The notes under the pieces were generated by a model, which did not search any database, was not told the DNA's origin, and was given only the letters and a program-made list of their open reading frames with translations. Made by a program: the position numbers and the translations under genes. Shown here piece by piece: positions 1-5,908 of a DNA stretch of 9,514 nucleotides. Origin of the DNA: Oscillospiraceae bacterium (GTDB lineage Bacteria; Bacillota; Clostridia; Oscillospirales; Oscillospiraceae). The DNA is taken from the NCBI GenBank assembly GCA_020025675.1, contig JAHHRS010000060.1:1-9514 (forward strand). Reading direction: 5' to 3'. How positions within the stretch are numbered: position 1 is the stretch's first letter; the number at the start of each line of letters is the position of its first letter.

Positions 1-28
1 AAAAGAGAGAGCCTAAGCTCTCTCTTTT
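1..28 (-). terminator. Intrinsic terminator of the ABC-F/DUF4317 operon
   Basis: A 12-bp perfect inverted repeat (1-12 with 17-28) encloses the 4-nt loop CTAA. Read on the minus strand it directly follows the TAA of the DUF4317 gene (29-31), and the stem ends in TTTT at the window edge. On the plus strand the same hairpin also ends in a T-run, so it could work in both directions if a gene arrives from the left. The stop codon lies against the A side of the stem. Confidence 0.85.
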
Positions 29-1156
29 TTATTGTATTTCCACGGAAATGCCGTTTAATTCAACGCCTGCGTCAGCGTCAATAACAATACACTTTTTGCC
101 GTCAATAACCTTTGTTTCCACAAGGTATGCAAACTTGGGGTCAACACTGAGCTTTACCTGCGGTGTGCAGATTTCAAGCTTTTTGCTGTCAATTATATTG
201 GCAGGACATAAAACAGCATCTTTGCCGAATTCACGGCCGCAGTTTTCATTGAAACTTTCAATCTGCTCCGAATTCATACCGGAATTTTCCAAAATGCTGT
301 CCATTTCCTCAGGTGAAATTACAAGAGGCTCAGGGTCTTTGCTCTCCTTGTGAAGACTTATTCTCTCACTTAACTGCTCATGGACTGCCTGAACGGTATC
401 AAAAGGACATTTTTCATCCAGACTCTCTGCCAGAACGGCACCGAAAGTTTCTCTCTGAACACCGGGAGACATTGGGGGTTCAGTGTGGAAAACAGCGTCA
501 ATAAACTCCTTATGAATGTCCATAGTGTTTTTAGAATAGAAGAGTGCGTTATAAATATTGGCGCATCTGTCATCAAAGCACGGAAACATGAAGCCAATCT
601 CAGGTGATGAAACAATTTGATTTACGCTTTCGGAGTGGAAACGCATATCATCGGCCTTGTAGCCAAGCTCAGCCTTGCCGCTTTTAACAGGACACACAGC
701 ACAGAGAATGTATTTAAACACATCGGCGGAGTCGGCACGCTCACCGTCTTTTGCCTTATGAGGCACATCGTAAGTGTCACAAGCCAGAAGAATAAGATAG
801 TTCGAATCTTCCATATCCAGATTTTGAATTACCTTTTGATAAAATTCCTCCCGCTTTTCCTCATCATCAAGGGAACTGTTTCTGAGAGCTGAAAGCAGCT
901 TGTGTTCTTCACCCTCAATGACCTGTTTGGTCTCAAAGCATATATCTATGAGATTTTTACCCAGAGCGCCGGAGAGAGACTTTTTAAGGATAGAAAAATA
1001 CTTTTCGCTCTCTTCCTTTGAAAGCAGTCCCACGCTCTCGTCTATGTATGAGATTATCTCCTTACCGCCGTTTACATAGCAGCCGTAAATTCGCTGAATA
1101 TTGTTCCTTTCAGGTTTAATACGGCGGCGTATTTCATTTAATTCCTTCTGGTTCAT
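29..1156 (-). CDS. DUF4317 family protein
   Basis: The 375-aa protein matches, from memory, the DUF4317 family, a widespread Clostridia family of unknown function and about this length. The recognisable N-terminus is MNQKELNEIRRRIKPERNNI, followed by IYGCYVNGGKEIISY (about residues 24-38). Further in are SGALGKNLIDICF (about 62-74), a Glu-rich EEHKLLSALR stretch and YLILLACDTYDVPHKAKDGE (about 119-138). No signal peptide or membrane segment is visible, so it is probably cytosolic. The start is supported by AAAGGACGG a few bases upstream. Only 12 bp separate it from the stop of the upstream ABC-F gene, so the two are probably co-transcribed, ending at the hairpin at 1-28. No catalytic motif is apparent. 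The family call is firm and the function is unknown. Confidence 0.88.
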   Translation of the reverse strand: MNQKELNEIRRRIKPERNNIQRIYGCYVNGGKEIISYIDESVGLLSKEESEKYFSILKKSLSGALGKNLIDICFETKQVIEGEEHKLLSALRNSSLDDEEKREEFYQKVIQNLDMEDSNYLILLACDTYDVPHKAKDGERADSADVFKYILCAVCPVKSGKAELGYKADDMRFHSESVNQIVSSPEIGFMFPCFDDRCANIYNALFYSKNTMDIHKEFIDAVFHTEPPMSPGVQRETFGAVLAESLDEKCPFDTVQAVHEQLSERISLHKESKDPEPLVISPEEMDSILENSGMNSEQIESFNENCGREFGKDAVLCPANIIDSKKLEICTPQVKLSVDPKFAYLVETKVIDGKKCIVIDADAGVELNGISVEIQ

Positions 1157-1168
1157 TTTATCCGTCCT

Positions 1169-2776
1169 TTAATTTGTGGCCTCGTCTTCAATATCACTGA
1201 GATGTACATACTCGTCGTAACTGCACATACGGTCAATTATACCGTCGTCGGTGATTTCAATAATACGGTTTGCAACTGTCTGAGTAAGCTGATGGTCATG
1301 ACAGGAGAAAATTATATTGTGTTTAAAAGCATCAAGGCCGTTGTTAAGAGCGGCAATGCTCTCCAGATCCAAATGGTTTGTAGGCTGATCCAGCATAAGG
1401 AAGTTTGCGCCGGACAGCATCATGCGGCTGATCATGCAGCGAACCTTCTCTCCGCCGGAGAGGACACTGACGTTTTTGTATACATCATCGCCGGAGAAGA
1501 GCATTCTGCCAAGGAATGAGCGAAGATAGCTTTCGCGCTTATCATCAGAAAACTGACGCATCCAGTCGATAAGGTCCATATCCAGACCGTCAAAATAAGA
1601 ATTGTGATCCTTAGGGAAGTAAGAATAGGAGATTGAAGCACCCCACTTAACAGTGCCTTCATCCGGTTCAACTTCACCGCTGAGAATCTTATAAAGCATG
1701 GTGACAGCAAGCTCGTTTTTGCCCACTAATGCAATCTTATCTTCTTTACCCACTATGAAGCTTACATTATTTAAAAGCTTCACACCGTCCACGGTTTTGG
1801 AGATGTTTTCCACAAACAGCCTGTCCTTACCGGGCTCACGTTCAGCTTTAAAGCCTACCCATGGATAACGCCTACCGGAGGCGGGCATTTCTTCAATGCT
1901 GATTTTATCCAGCAGCTTGCGTCTGGATGTAGCCTGTCGGGATTTCGATTTATTTGCAGAGAAGCGGGCGATAAATCCCTGCAGCTCCTGAATCTTCTGT
2001 TCAGCCTTTTTGTTCTGGTCTTTAAGGAGCTTTTGCATAAGCTGGCTTGACTCATACCAGAAGTCGTAGTTACCCACATACATTTTAATTTTGCCGTAGT
2101 CTATATCCACAATGTGTGTACAGATGTTATTTAAAAAATAACGGTCATGGCTGACTACAAGGACGGTACCTTCGTAGTCCATGAGGAAGTTCTCAAGCCA
2201 CACAACACTTGCAAGGTCAAGGTTATTTGTAGGCTCGTCCAGCAGAATAACATCGGGGTTACCAAAAAGGGCCTGAGCAAGCAGAACTTTAACTTTAAGT
2301 CTTGCGTCCATATCTGCCATTAAACTCTGGTGGAAAGCCACATCAACTCCCAGACCCTGAAGAATACGTCCTGCATCGCTTTCGGCTTCCCAGCCGCCAA
2401 GCTCAGCAAATTCTTCTTCAAGTTCTGCAGCCTTTATACCGTCTTCATCGGTAAAATCTTCCTTATCATATATGGCGTCTTTTTCTTTGCCGCACTCATA
2501 AAGACGTTCATTGCCCATTATAACGGTGTCAAGAACGCTGTATTCATCGTAAAGACTCTGGTTCTGCTTTAGTACGGACATGCGCCGCTTTGCTTCCAAG
2601 GTGACTGAACCGGAGGTAGGCTCCAACTCACCGGAGAGGATTTTTATAAAGGTAGATTTACCGGCACCGTTTGCGCCGATAATACCGTAGCAGTTACCGG
2701 CGGTAAACTGCAAATCTACTCTCTGAAACAGAATGTCTGAGCCAAACTGCATTGAAAGGTCGTTTACTGTTAGCAT
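1169..2776 (-). CDS. ABC-F family ATPase, YkpA/YbiT-like
   Basis: This 535-aa soluble protein has two ABC ATPase domains joined by a charged helical linker (about 241-300) and no membrane segments. That is the ABC-F layout of translation factors that act at the ribosome. NBD1 has Walker A GANGAGKST (34-42), Walker B VILLDEP (176-182) and H-switch His210, but its signature is MDARLK (156-161) instead of LSGGxx. NBD2 keeps LSGGEK (439-444) and His493. Its P-loop is GKNELAVT (352-359), with Val in place of Lys, and its Walker B is LMLDQP, with Gln464 in place of Glu. ATG 2776 is chosen because GGGAG lies just upstream and the protein then begins MLTVNDLSMQFG, as in the family; an ATG at 2851 would add 25 unrelated residues. 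The role is probably ribosome-associated and housekeeping; antibiotic resistance is possible but unsupported. It leads an operon with the DUF4317 gene. Confidence 0.92.
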   Translation of the reverse strand: MLTVNDLSMQFGSDILFQRVDLQFTAGNCYGIIGANGAGKSTFIKILSGELEPTSGSVTLEAKRRMSVLKQNQSLYDEYSVLDTVIMGNERLYECGKEKDAIYDKEDFTDEDGIKAAELEEEFAELGGWEAESDAGRILQGLGVDVAFHQSLMADMDARLKVKVLLAQALFGNPDVILLDEPTNNLDLASVVWLENFLMDYEGTVLVVSHDRYFLNNICTHIVDIDYGKIKMYVGNYDFWYESSQLMQKLLKDQNKKAEQKIQELQGFIARFSANKSKSRQATSRRKLLDKISIEEMPASGRRYPWVGFKAEREPGKDRLFVENISKTVDGVKLLNNVSFIVGKEDKIALVGKNELAVTMLYKILSGEVEPDEGTVKWGASISYSYFPKDHNSYFDGLDMDLIDWMRQFSDDKRESYLRSFLGRMLFSGDDVYKNVSVLSGGEKVRCMISRMMLSGANFLMLDQPTNHLDLESIAALNNGLDAFKHNIIFSCHDHQLTQTVANRIIEITDDGIIDRMCSYDEYVHLSDIEDEATN

Positions 2777-2806
2777 ATATAATTCTCCCAAATTTTTTTT
2801 CAAACC

Positions 2807-2815
2807 ATTGTACCA
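2807..2815 (-). promoter_or_regulatory. Candidate extended -10 promoter for the ABC-F operon
   Basis: On the minus strand this reads TGGTACAAT, an extended -10 element (TGn plus a hexamer one base from TATAAT), about 30 bp upstream of the ABC-F start codon. The hexamer 17 bp further upstream (TACCAT) is a poor -35, which is tolerated when the TGn extension is present. The call rests on motif matching only. Confidence 0.45.
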
Positions 2816-3031
2816 CAAAATTTTAAAATATGGTAGAATATATGTAAACATATTTAAAAAGAAGTTCTTTCACAAGCACATACCAATGTATTTATGAGAA
2901 CTGTAAGTGTAAATCAGTATATTATATAATAGAAAAGCGATGGAAAGATTTTCAGCATGTCCATTATAAAGGAACAGTAGATAACCCCCATTTGCAGGAT
3001 ATTAACTACATAAGAGAATACAGTATAAAAC

Positions 3032-3063
3032 CGGAGTGGCACTGCTTACGCTGCGCCACTCCG
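3032..3063 (-). terminator. Probable terminator downstream of the GntP permease
   Basis: A 9-bp perfect GC-rich stem (3032-3040 with 3055-3063) encloses a 14-nt loop. Read on the minus strand the stem is followed by GTTTTAT, a modest U-tract, and it lies about 110 bp after the GntP stop codon, so it would end the SDR-GntP transcript. The plus-strand side has a mixed T/A tail and is less convincing. Confidence 0.55.
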
Positions 3064-3170
3064 CTTAATTATTTATATTACCCTACGTGGGGGTGATTTT
3101 TGTGCTGTTGGAACAAACCTAACCTGTTAATTTTGTTTACATTGCTTTAGAGCATATTGCAATACCGTTT

Positions 3171-4442
3171 TTAGTAAAGAATAATACCCATGACAACGCA
3201 AAGAACAGTGCCGAAGAGCCAACCTACGCCGGTAGTCAGTATAAGCTGAGGATATGCGGACTTGTGGTCCAGATCGCAGGCGGACATAGTAAGGCACATG
3301 GTGCCGTTCCAAGGAGTATTACCAGCTGCCAGAATGGCAAAGGTGGTGATACGGTGCAGAATTTCGGGGTTGCAGCCCATTTCCAGATAAGTTGGAGCCA
3401 GAAGATTATTGAGTATAGCCTCTGCACCGGAACCGGAGGAGCACATGAAGGACAGCAGACCGGATGCCAAAGCCCAGGATACCAGAGGAGATCCCTGAAG
3501 GTTTGTTACCATGCTGATAACAGAGGTGAAGAAGGGGGTGATCTTTGCAACGCTGCCCAGACCAACAGCAGGGCTGACGGTCATAACAGAGTTAATACCG
3601 CTCTGAGTACCCAGAAGCAGGGGCTGTAATTTGTTTTCAATACGGTTCCAGAAAAGAATGTATGTTGCAACAATTCCGCAGACAACAGCAATCAGAACAT
3701 CCCATTTAAAAACATTCAGAGTCACAATGATAATGATAAGGGGAAGAGAAGCCAGCAGAGGGTTAACAGTTTCTCTGCTCTCATTTTCCCTCAATGTCTT
3801 TTCCACTTTTTCGGTAACGATAAATCCTACGCCCTTATTCTGATCTCTCTTTACAACGCAGACAAGGTATATGTTAGCAGTGACATACATTACAATACTT
3901 CCCAGAACGCTGACCAGAGGTGCGGCCATGGGAGTGGTGCCGAGAGCTTCCATAGGGATAAGGTTGCAGACTGCGGGGGAACCGATAAGAGTGTTTGGGG
4001 AAAGAAAGGCTCCTGCACCGATGGCAGCGGGGATAAGTCTTCTGGATATGTTTGCTTCTTTAAACACAACCAATGCTATCGGGTACATTGCAAACACAAT
4101 AACGAAGCAGGAGATACCGCCGTAGGTAAGGATGAAAGCTGCAAGGCTGACACCCCAGATTGCAAACTTTGCACCTACTTTTGTAGAAACCCATTTACCT
4201 ATGGAATAGGCAGCACCGGAGGAATCCATTGCGGAAGCGTATATGGCGCAGACAAGGAAGAGCAAAAACCAGGAAGAGATGAAGGAGGCAACGCCAACCA
4301 TAAACTCGCCCTTCATGGTGTCCAGCAAAGGCAGGCCGGACAGCAGACACATAACAACGGTGGCAATAACACCGGAAAGTGCAAGTGGTACTTTTTTCCA
4401 CACCAGCACAACCATCAAAGCAAATGCAATAATAACGCCCAT
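3171..4442 (-). CDS. GntP-family permease (organic acid/gluconate type)
   Basis: This 423-aa protein is strongly hydrophobic along its length, with roughly a dozen likely membrane segments (for example about 2-14, 17-36, 47-69, 92-127, 173-196, 229-265 and 401-422). It therefore acts in the cytoplasmic membrane. The stretch LSPNTLIGSPAVCNLIP (147-163) followed by LGTTPMAAPL (167-176) resembles the GntP hallmark region. The C-terminal GNTPWNGTMCLT (374-385) and CDLDHKSAY (389-397) match the family's conserved end. GntP proteins are proton symporters for gluconate and related sugar acids or hydroxy-acids; the substrate here is unknown. AAAGAGG about ten bases upstream supports the start. It lies 63 bp downstream of the SDR gene with no clear terminator between them, so they are probably co-transcribed. 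A more distant ion-transporter-superfamily carboxylate carrier is the main alternative. Confidence 0.8.
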   Translation of the reverse strand: MGVIIAFALMVVLVWKKVPLALSGVIATVVMCLLSGLPLLDTMKGEFMVGVASFISSWFLLFLVCAIYASAMDSSGAAYSIGKWVSTKVGAKFAIWGVSLAAFILTYGGISCFVIVFAMYPIALVVFKEANISRRLIPAAIGAGAFLSPNTLIGSPAVCNLIPMEALGTTPMAAPLVSVLGSIVMYVTANIYLVCVVKRDQNKGVGFIVTEKVEKTLRENESRETVNPLLASLPLIIIIVTLNVFKWDVLIAVVCGIVATYILFWNRIENKLQPLLLGTQSGINSVMTVSPAVGLGSVAKITPFFTSVISMVTNLQGSPLVSWALASGLLSFMCSSGSGAEAILNNLLAPTYLEMGCNPEILHRITTFAILAAGNTPWNGTMCLTMSACDLDHKSAYPQLILTTGVGWLFGTVLCVVMGIILY

Positions 4443-4505
4443 ATTAATAAAACCTCTTTTTTCTATTTAACTTATTAACTTTTCTGAATCTTTTGGAATA
4501 GCTTT

Positions 4506-5249
4506 TTAAGGCAGACAGAAGCCGCCTTCTTCGTAAATAGTTTCACCTGTAATGAAGGAAGCTTGGTCGGAAGCAAGGAACAGGGCAACGTTAACCATTT
4601 CTTCTATTTCTCCGTATCGGCCAAAAGGCATTTTCTGGAGAAAATTGGCACTTCTGACAGGGTCGTTCATGGTTCCGGCGGCGATACGGGTTTTGGTTGT
4701 GCCGGGAGCCACGGAGTTCACATGGATACCGTACTTTGCAAGCTCAAGAGCCATTACCTGAGTGAGCATCTTGACTCCTGCCTTGGAGGGGCCATAGGGA
4801 GTGATATTGGTGTAGGTCTTTCTGGAGCTGTTTGAACCGGTGATGACAATATTCCCTTTGATACCTTGCTCAACCATTGTTCTGGCAACAGCCTGACCCA
4901 CATAGAAGCAGCCGTCCAGATTAGTGGCCATTACGTCACGCCATCCCTCTTTAGAACACTCGAGGAAACTCTGGCGGTGAACGATACCGGCATTGTTCAT
5001 AAGTATGTCAATATGTCCGTAGTGCTCAATTACTTTTTTAACACTTTCTTGAACCTGATCGTAATCTCTTACGTCGCAGTAAAGGCAGTAGGCATTTGGA
5101 TTTCCACCAAAGACTTGCTCCATAGTGTCAGCCTCAATGTCCAACAGCGCAACCTTAGCACCCTCTTTGAGATACTGCTCGGCCATGCCTCTTCCCAAGC
5201 CATTGGCAGCTCCGGTAATCAAAACAATTTTATTATCAAATCTTGACAT
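4506..5249 (-). CDS. NAD(H)-dependent short-chain dehydrogenase/reductase (SDR)
   Basis: This 247-aa protein is a classical SDR of normal length. It has the cofactor motif TGAANGLG (12-19), NNAG (85-88) and a complete catalytic tetrad: Asn110, Ser139, Tyr152 and Lys156 (YGPSK). The APG motif at 171-173 and the FITGETIYEEGG tail are typical of the glucose-dehydrogenase/3-oxoacyl-ACP-reductase-like group. Asp37 at the end of the second strand (ALLDIEA) suggests NAD(H) rather than NADP(H), by family rules. The enzyme should interconvert an alcohol and a ketone in the cytosol; its substrate cannot be read from sequence. The start at 5249 is fixed by GGAGG seven bases upstream; an ATG at 5366 would add 39 residues that are not SDR-like. 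It is the first gene before the GntP permease and diverges from the OYE gene, suggesting a shared pathway. Confidence 0.9.
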   Translation of the reverse strand: MSRFDNKIVLITGAANGLGRGMAEQYLKEGAKVALLDIEADTMEQVFGGNPNAYCLYCDVRDYDQVQESVKKVIEHYGHIDILMNNAGIVHRQSFLECSKEGWRDVMATNLDGCFYVGQAVARTMVEQGIKGNIVITGSNSSRKTYTNITPYGPSKAGVKMLTQVMALELAKYGIHVNSVAPGTTKTRIAAGTMNDPVRSANFLQKMPFGRYGEIEEMVNVALFLASDQASFITGETIYEEGGFCLP

Positions 5250-5319
5250 TTTTAAGCCTCCAAATCTCCGAATAATAATGTGGTTTGAATTTGAGCATAA
5301 AGAAGATATGAGAATATAA

Positions 5320-5327
5320 GGGGGGGG
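5320..5327. repeat. Homopolymeric G8 tract upstream of the SDR gene
   Basis: Eight consecutive G on the plus strand (C8 on the SDR sense strand) lie about 70 bp upstream of the SDR start. On the minus strand the tract sits between TTGACA (5345-5350) and TATATT (5313-5318), which are 26 bp apart, too far for a normal promoter. Such tracts are prone to replication slippage. Confidence 0.6.
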
Positions 5328-5443
5328 TGCTGCAAACTGCGCAATGTCAATATGCCTTTGCTCCATGACATACCGTCAACTGATGGTGACTGAGCAGAAG
5401 CAACCGGTGCAATACTATTAGGCTGCTTAAAAAGCCCGGAAGA

Positions 5444-5457
5444 TTGTATACATACAA
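5444..5457. promoter_or_regulatory. Palindrome TTGTAT-AC-ATACAA, candidate operator
   Basis: Two perfect 6-bp arms are separated by 2 bp. The size and symmetry suit a winged-helix dimer such as an HxlR or MarR protein. It lies about 190 bp upstream of the SDR start and about 450 bp upstream of the OYE start. There is no direct evidence of binding. Confidence 0.3.
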
Positions 5458-5671
5458 CCTTACATAGGGACTTTTCAGGTACATCAATCCGCATTATTTA
5501 TCACGTTAATTCTACCGGCTGAGGGTGGATAAACTTAATCATGCAGTAACGGAAAGTCTTTACACAGAGCATAACCATATTACATAGCGTTTGCCATTGT
5601 GTTTTGCATTTTATATTGTGCTTATATTCATACCTTTCTTTTGCTGACTCATTTGAAAAGCGGCACACATC

Positions 5672-5684
5672 AACAATAAATGTA
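5672..5684 (+). repeat. RACAATAAAT box 1 (AACAATAAATGTA)
   Basis: This is the distal copy of a box repeated near the OYE promoter. Its 13-bp form AACAATAAATGTA is identical to 5796-5808. The RACAATAAAT core also occurs at 5785-5794, 9389-9398 and 9410-9419. I saw no further copies in the window. Confidence 0.5.
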
Positions 5685-5724
5685 ACTGTTTAGATTTTAA
5701 CATTCTTTTTCCGAAATGCAATAT

Positions 5725-5758
5725 CGCACTTTTTTGTTAGTGGTTACTTAACAGTGCG
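5725..5758. promoter_or_regulatory. Long dyad just upstream of the OYE promoter
   Basis: The outer arms CGCACT (5725-5730) and AGTGCG (5753-5758) are perfectly complementary. Inside them GTTA (5736-5739) pairs with TAAC (5749-5752), leaving five T (5731-5735) bulged on one side. It ends four bases before the candidate -35. It may be an activator or repressor site on DNA rather than an RNA hairpin, because it lies upstream of the predicted transcription start. Confidence 0.35.
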
Positions 5759-5761
5759 TAG

Positions 5762-5790
5762 TTGCAAATTTAGAAAAAGTATGCGACAAT
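5762..5790 (+). promoter_or_regulatory. Candidate promoter of the OYE-EthD operon
   Basis: A TTGCAA -35 (5762-5767) and a GACAAT -10 (5785-5790) are separated by exactly 17 bp. Each matches the sigma-A consensus at four of six positions. Transcription would begin near 5797, giving a leader of about 110 nt. The -10 overlaps a RACAATAAAT box, which would suit repression by a bound regulator. Confidence 0.4.
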
Positions 5791-5808
5791 AAATTAACAA
5801 TAAATGTA
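5785..5808 (+). repeat. Paired RACAATAAAT boxes 2 and 3
   Basis: GACAATAAAT (5785-5794) and AACAATAAAT (5796-5805, extended by GTA to 5808) are direct repeats with an 11-bp period, one helical turn. They overlap the candidate -10 and start site of the OYE operon. The same box pair, with a 21-bp period, lies upstream of the HxlR gene at 9389-9419. Confidence 0.5.
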
Positions 5809-5908
5809 TCGGCAAAAAACAATATAAAAAATGAGTAATAACTTATTAAGGGCGAGCACACAAAAATTATTATGCAAAATTTAAAGTAGTATGGAGGAAA
5901 AAACAGAT

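Larger units (their letters stand above)
2777..3170. other. Intergenic region between ABC-F and GntP genes
   Basis: No gene with a start codon could be supported here. The region holds the ABC-F promoter and ribosome binding site, a plus-strand extended -10 candidate (TGGTAGAAT, 2831-2839), a plus-strand open frame without ATG (2848-3096) and a terminator-like hairpin (3032-3063). A perfect 10-bp palindrome, TATTGCAATA, lies at 3155-3164 just after the GntP stop. Confidence 0.5.
5250..5908. promoter_or_regulatory. Long divergent regulatory region between SDR and OYE genes
   Basis: About 660 bp separate the two divergent starts, and no convincing gene lies here. The region contains the SDR ribosome binding site, a run of eight G (5320-5327), a palindrome TTGTAT-AC-ATACAA (5444-5457) and a 34-bp dyad (5725-5758). 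It also holds a candidate promoter (5762-5790) and three RACAATAAAT boxes. An 11-bp inverted repeat, TTTTATATTGT (5609-5619) and ACAATATAAAA (5819-5829), brackets the middle of the region. The length and density of symmetric elements suggest regulated transcription of both flanking operons. Confidence 0.55.

Noticed and set aside
1169..2776. ABC-F protein as an antibiotic resistance determinant
   Set aside because: The sequence resembles the housekeeping YkpA/YbiT type, and no leader-peptide attenuator or resistance context is visible.
2777..2851. A 25-residue N-terminal extension of the ABC-F protein from ATG 2851
   Set aside because: It has no ribosome site, reads through the probable promoter, and the family normally starts at the MLTVNDLSMQFG-like sequence, which has GGGAG upstream.
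3155..3164. 10-bp palindrome TATTGCAATA after the GntP stop
   Set aside because: It is short and AT-rich, so likely by chance; it has no loop or T-run for termination.
3264..3629. Plus-strand 121-aa open frame opposite the GntP gene
   Set aside because: It is antisense to the conserved C-terminal half of the permease and contains no recognisable domain.
5250..5366. A 39-residue N-terminal extension of the SDR from ATG 5366
   Set aside because: GGAGG sits directly before ATG 5249, and the extension crosses the G8 tract and is not SDR-like.
5252..5494. Minus-strand 80-aa open frame in the divergent region
   Set aside because: It overlaps the SDR ribosome site and the operator-like palindrome, and the sequence is low-information with no recognisable family. 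It is probably chance.
5609..5829. 11-bp inverted repeat TTTTATATTGT / ACAATATAAAA about 200 bp apart
   Set aside because: It is recorded in the region description but the pure A/T-rich content makes chance likely, and no element ends or target duplications flank it.
5891..5908. Upstream ATG of the OYE gene adding six residues
   Set aside because: The codons after it form the GGAGG site for ATG 5909, and nothing resembling a ribosome site precedes 5891.
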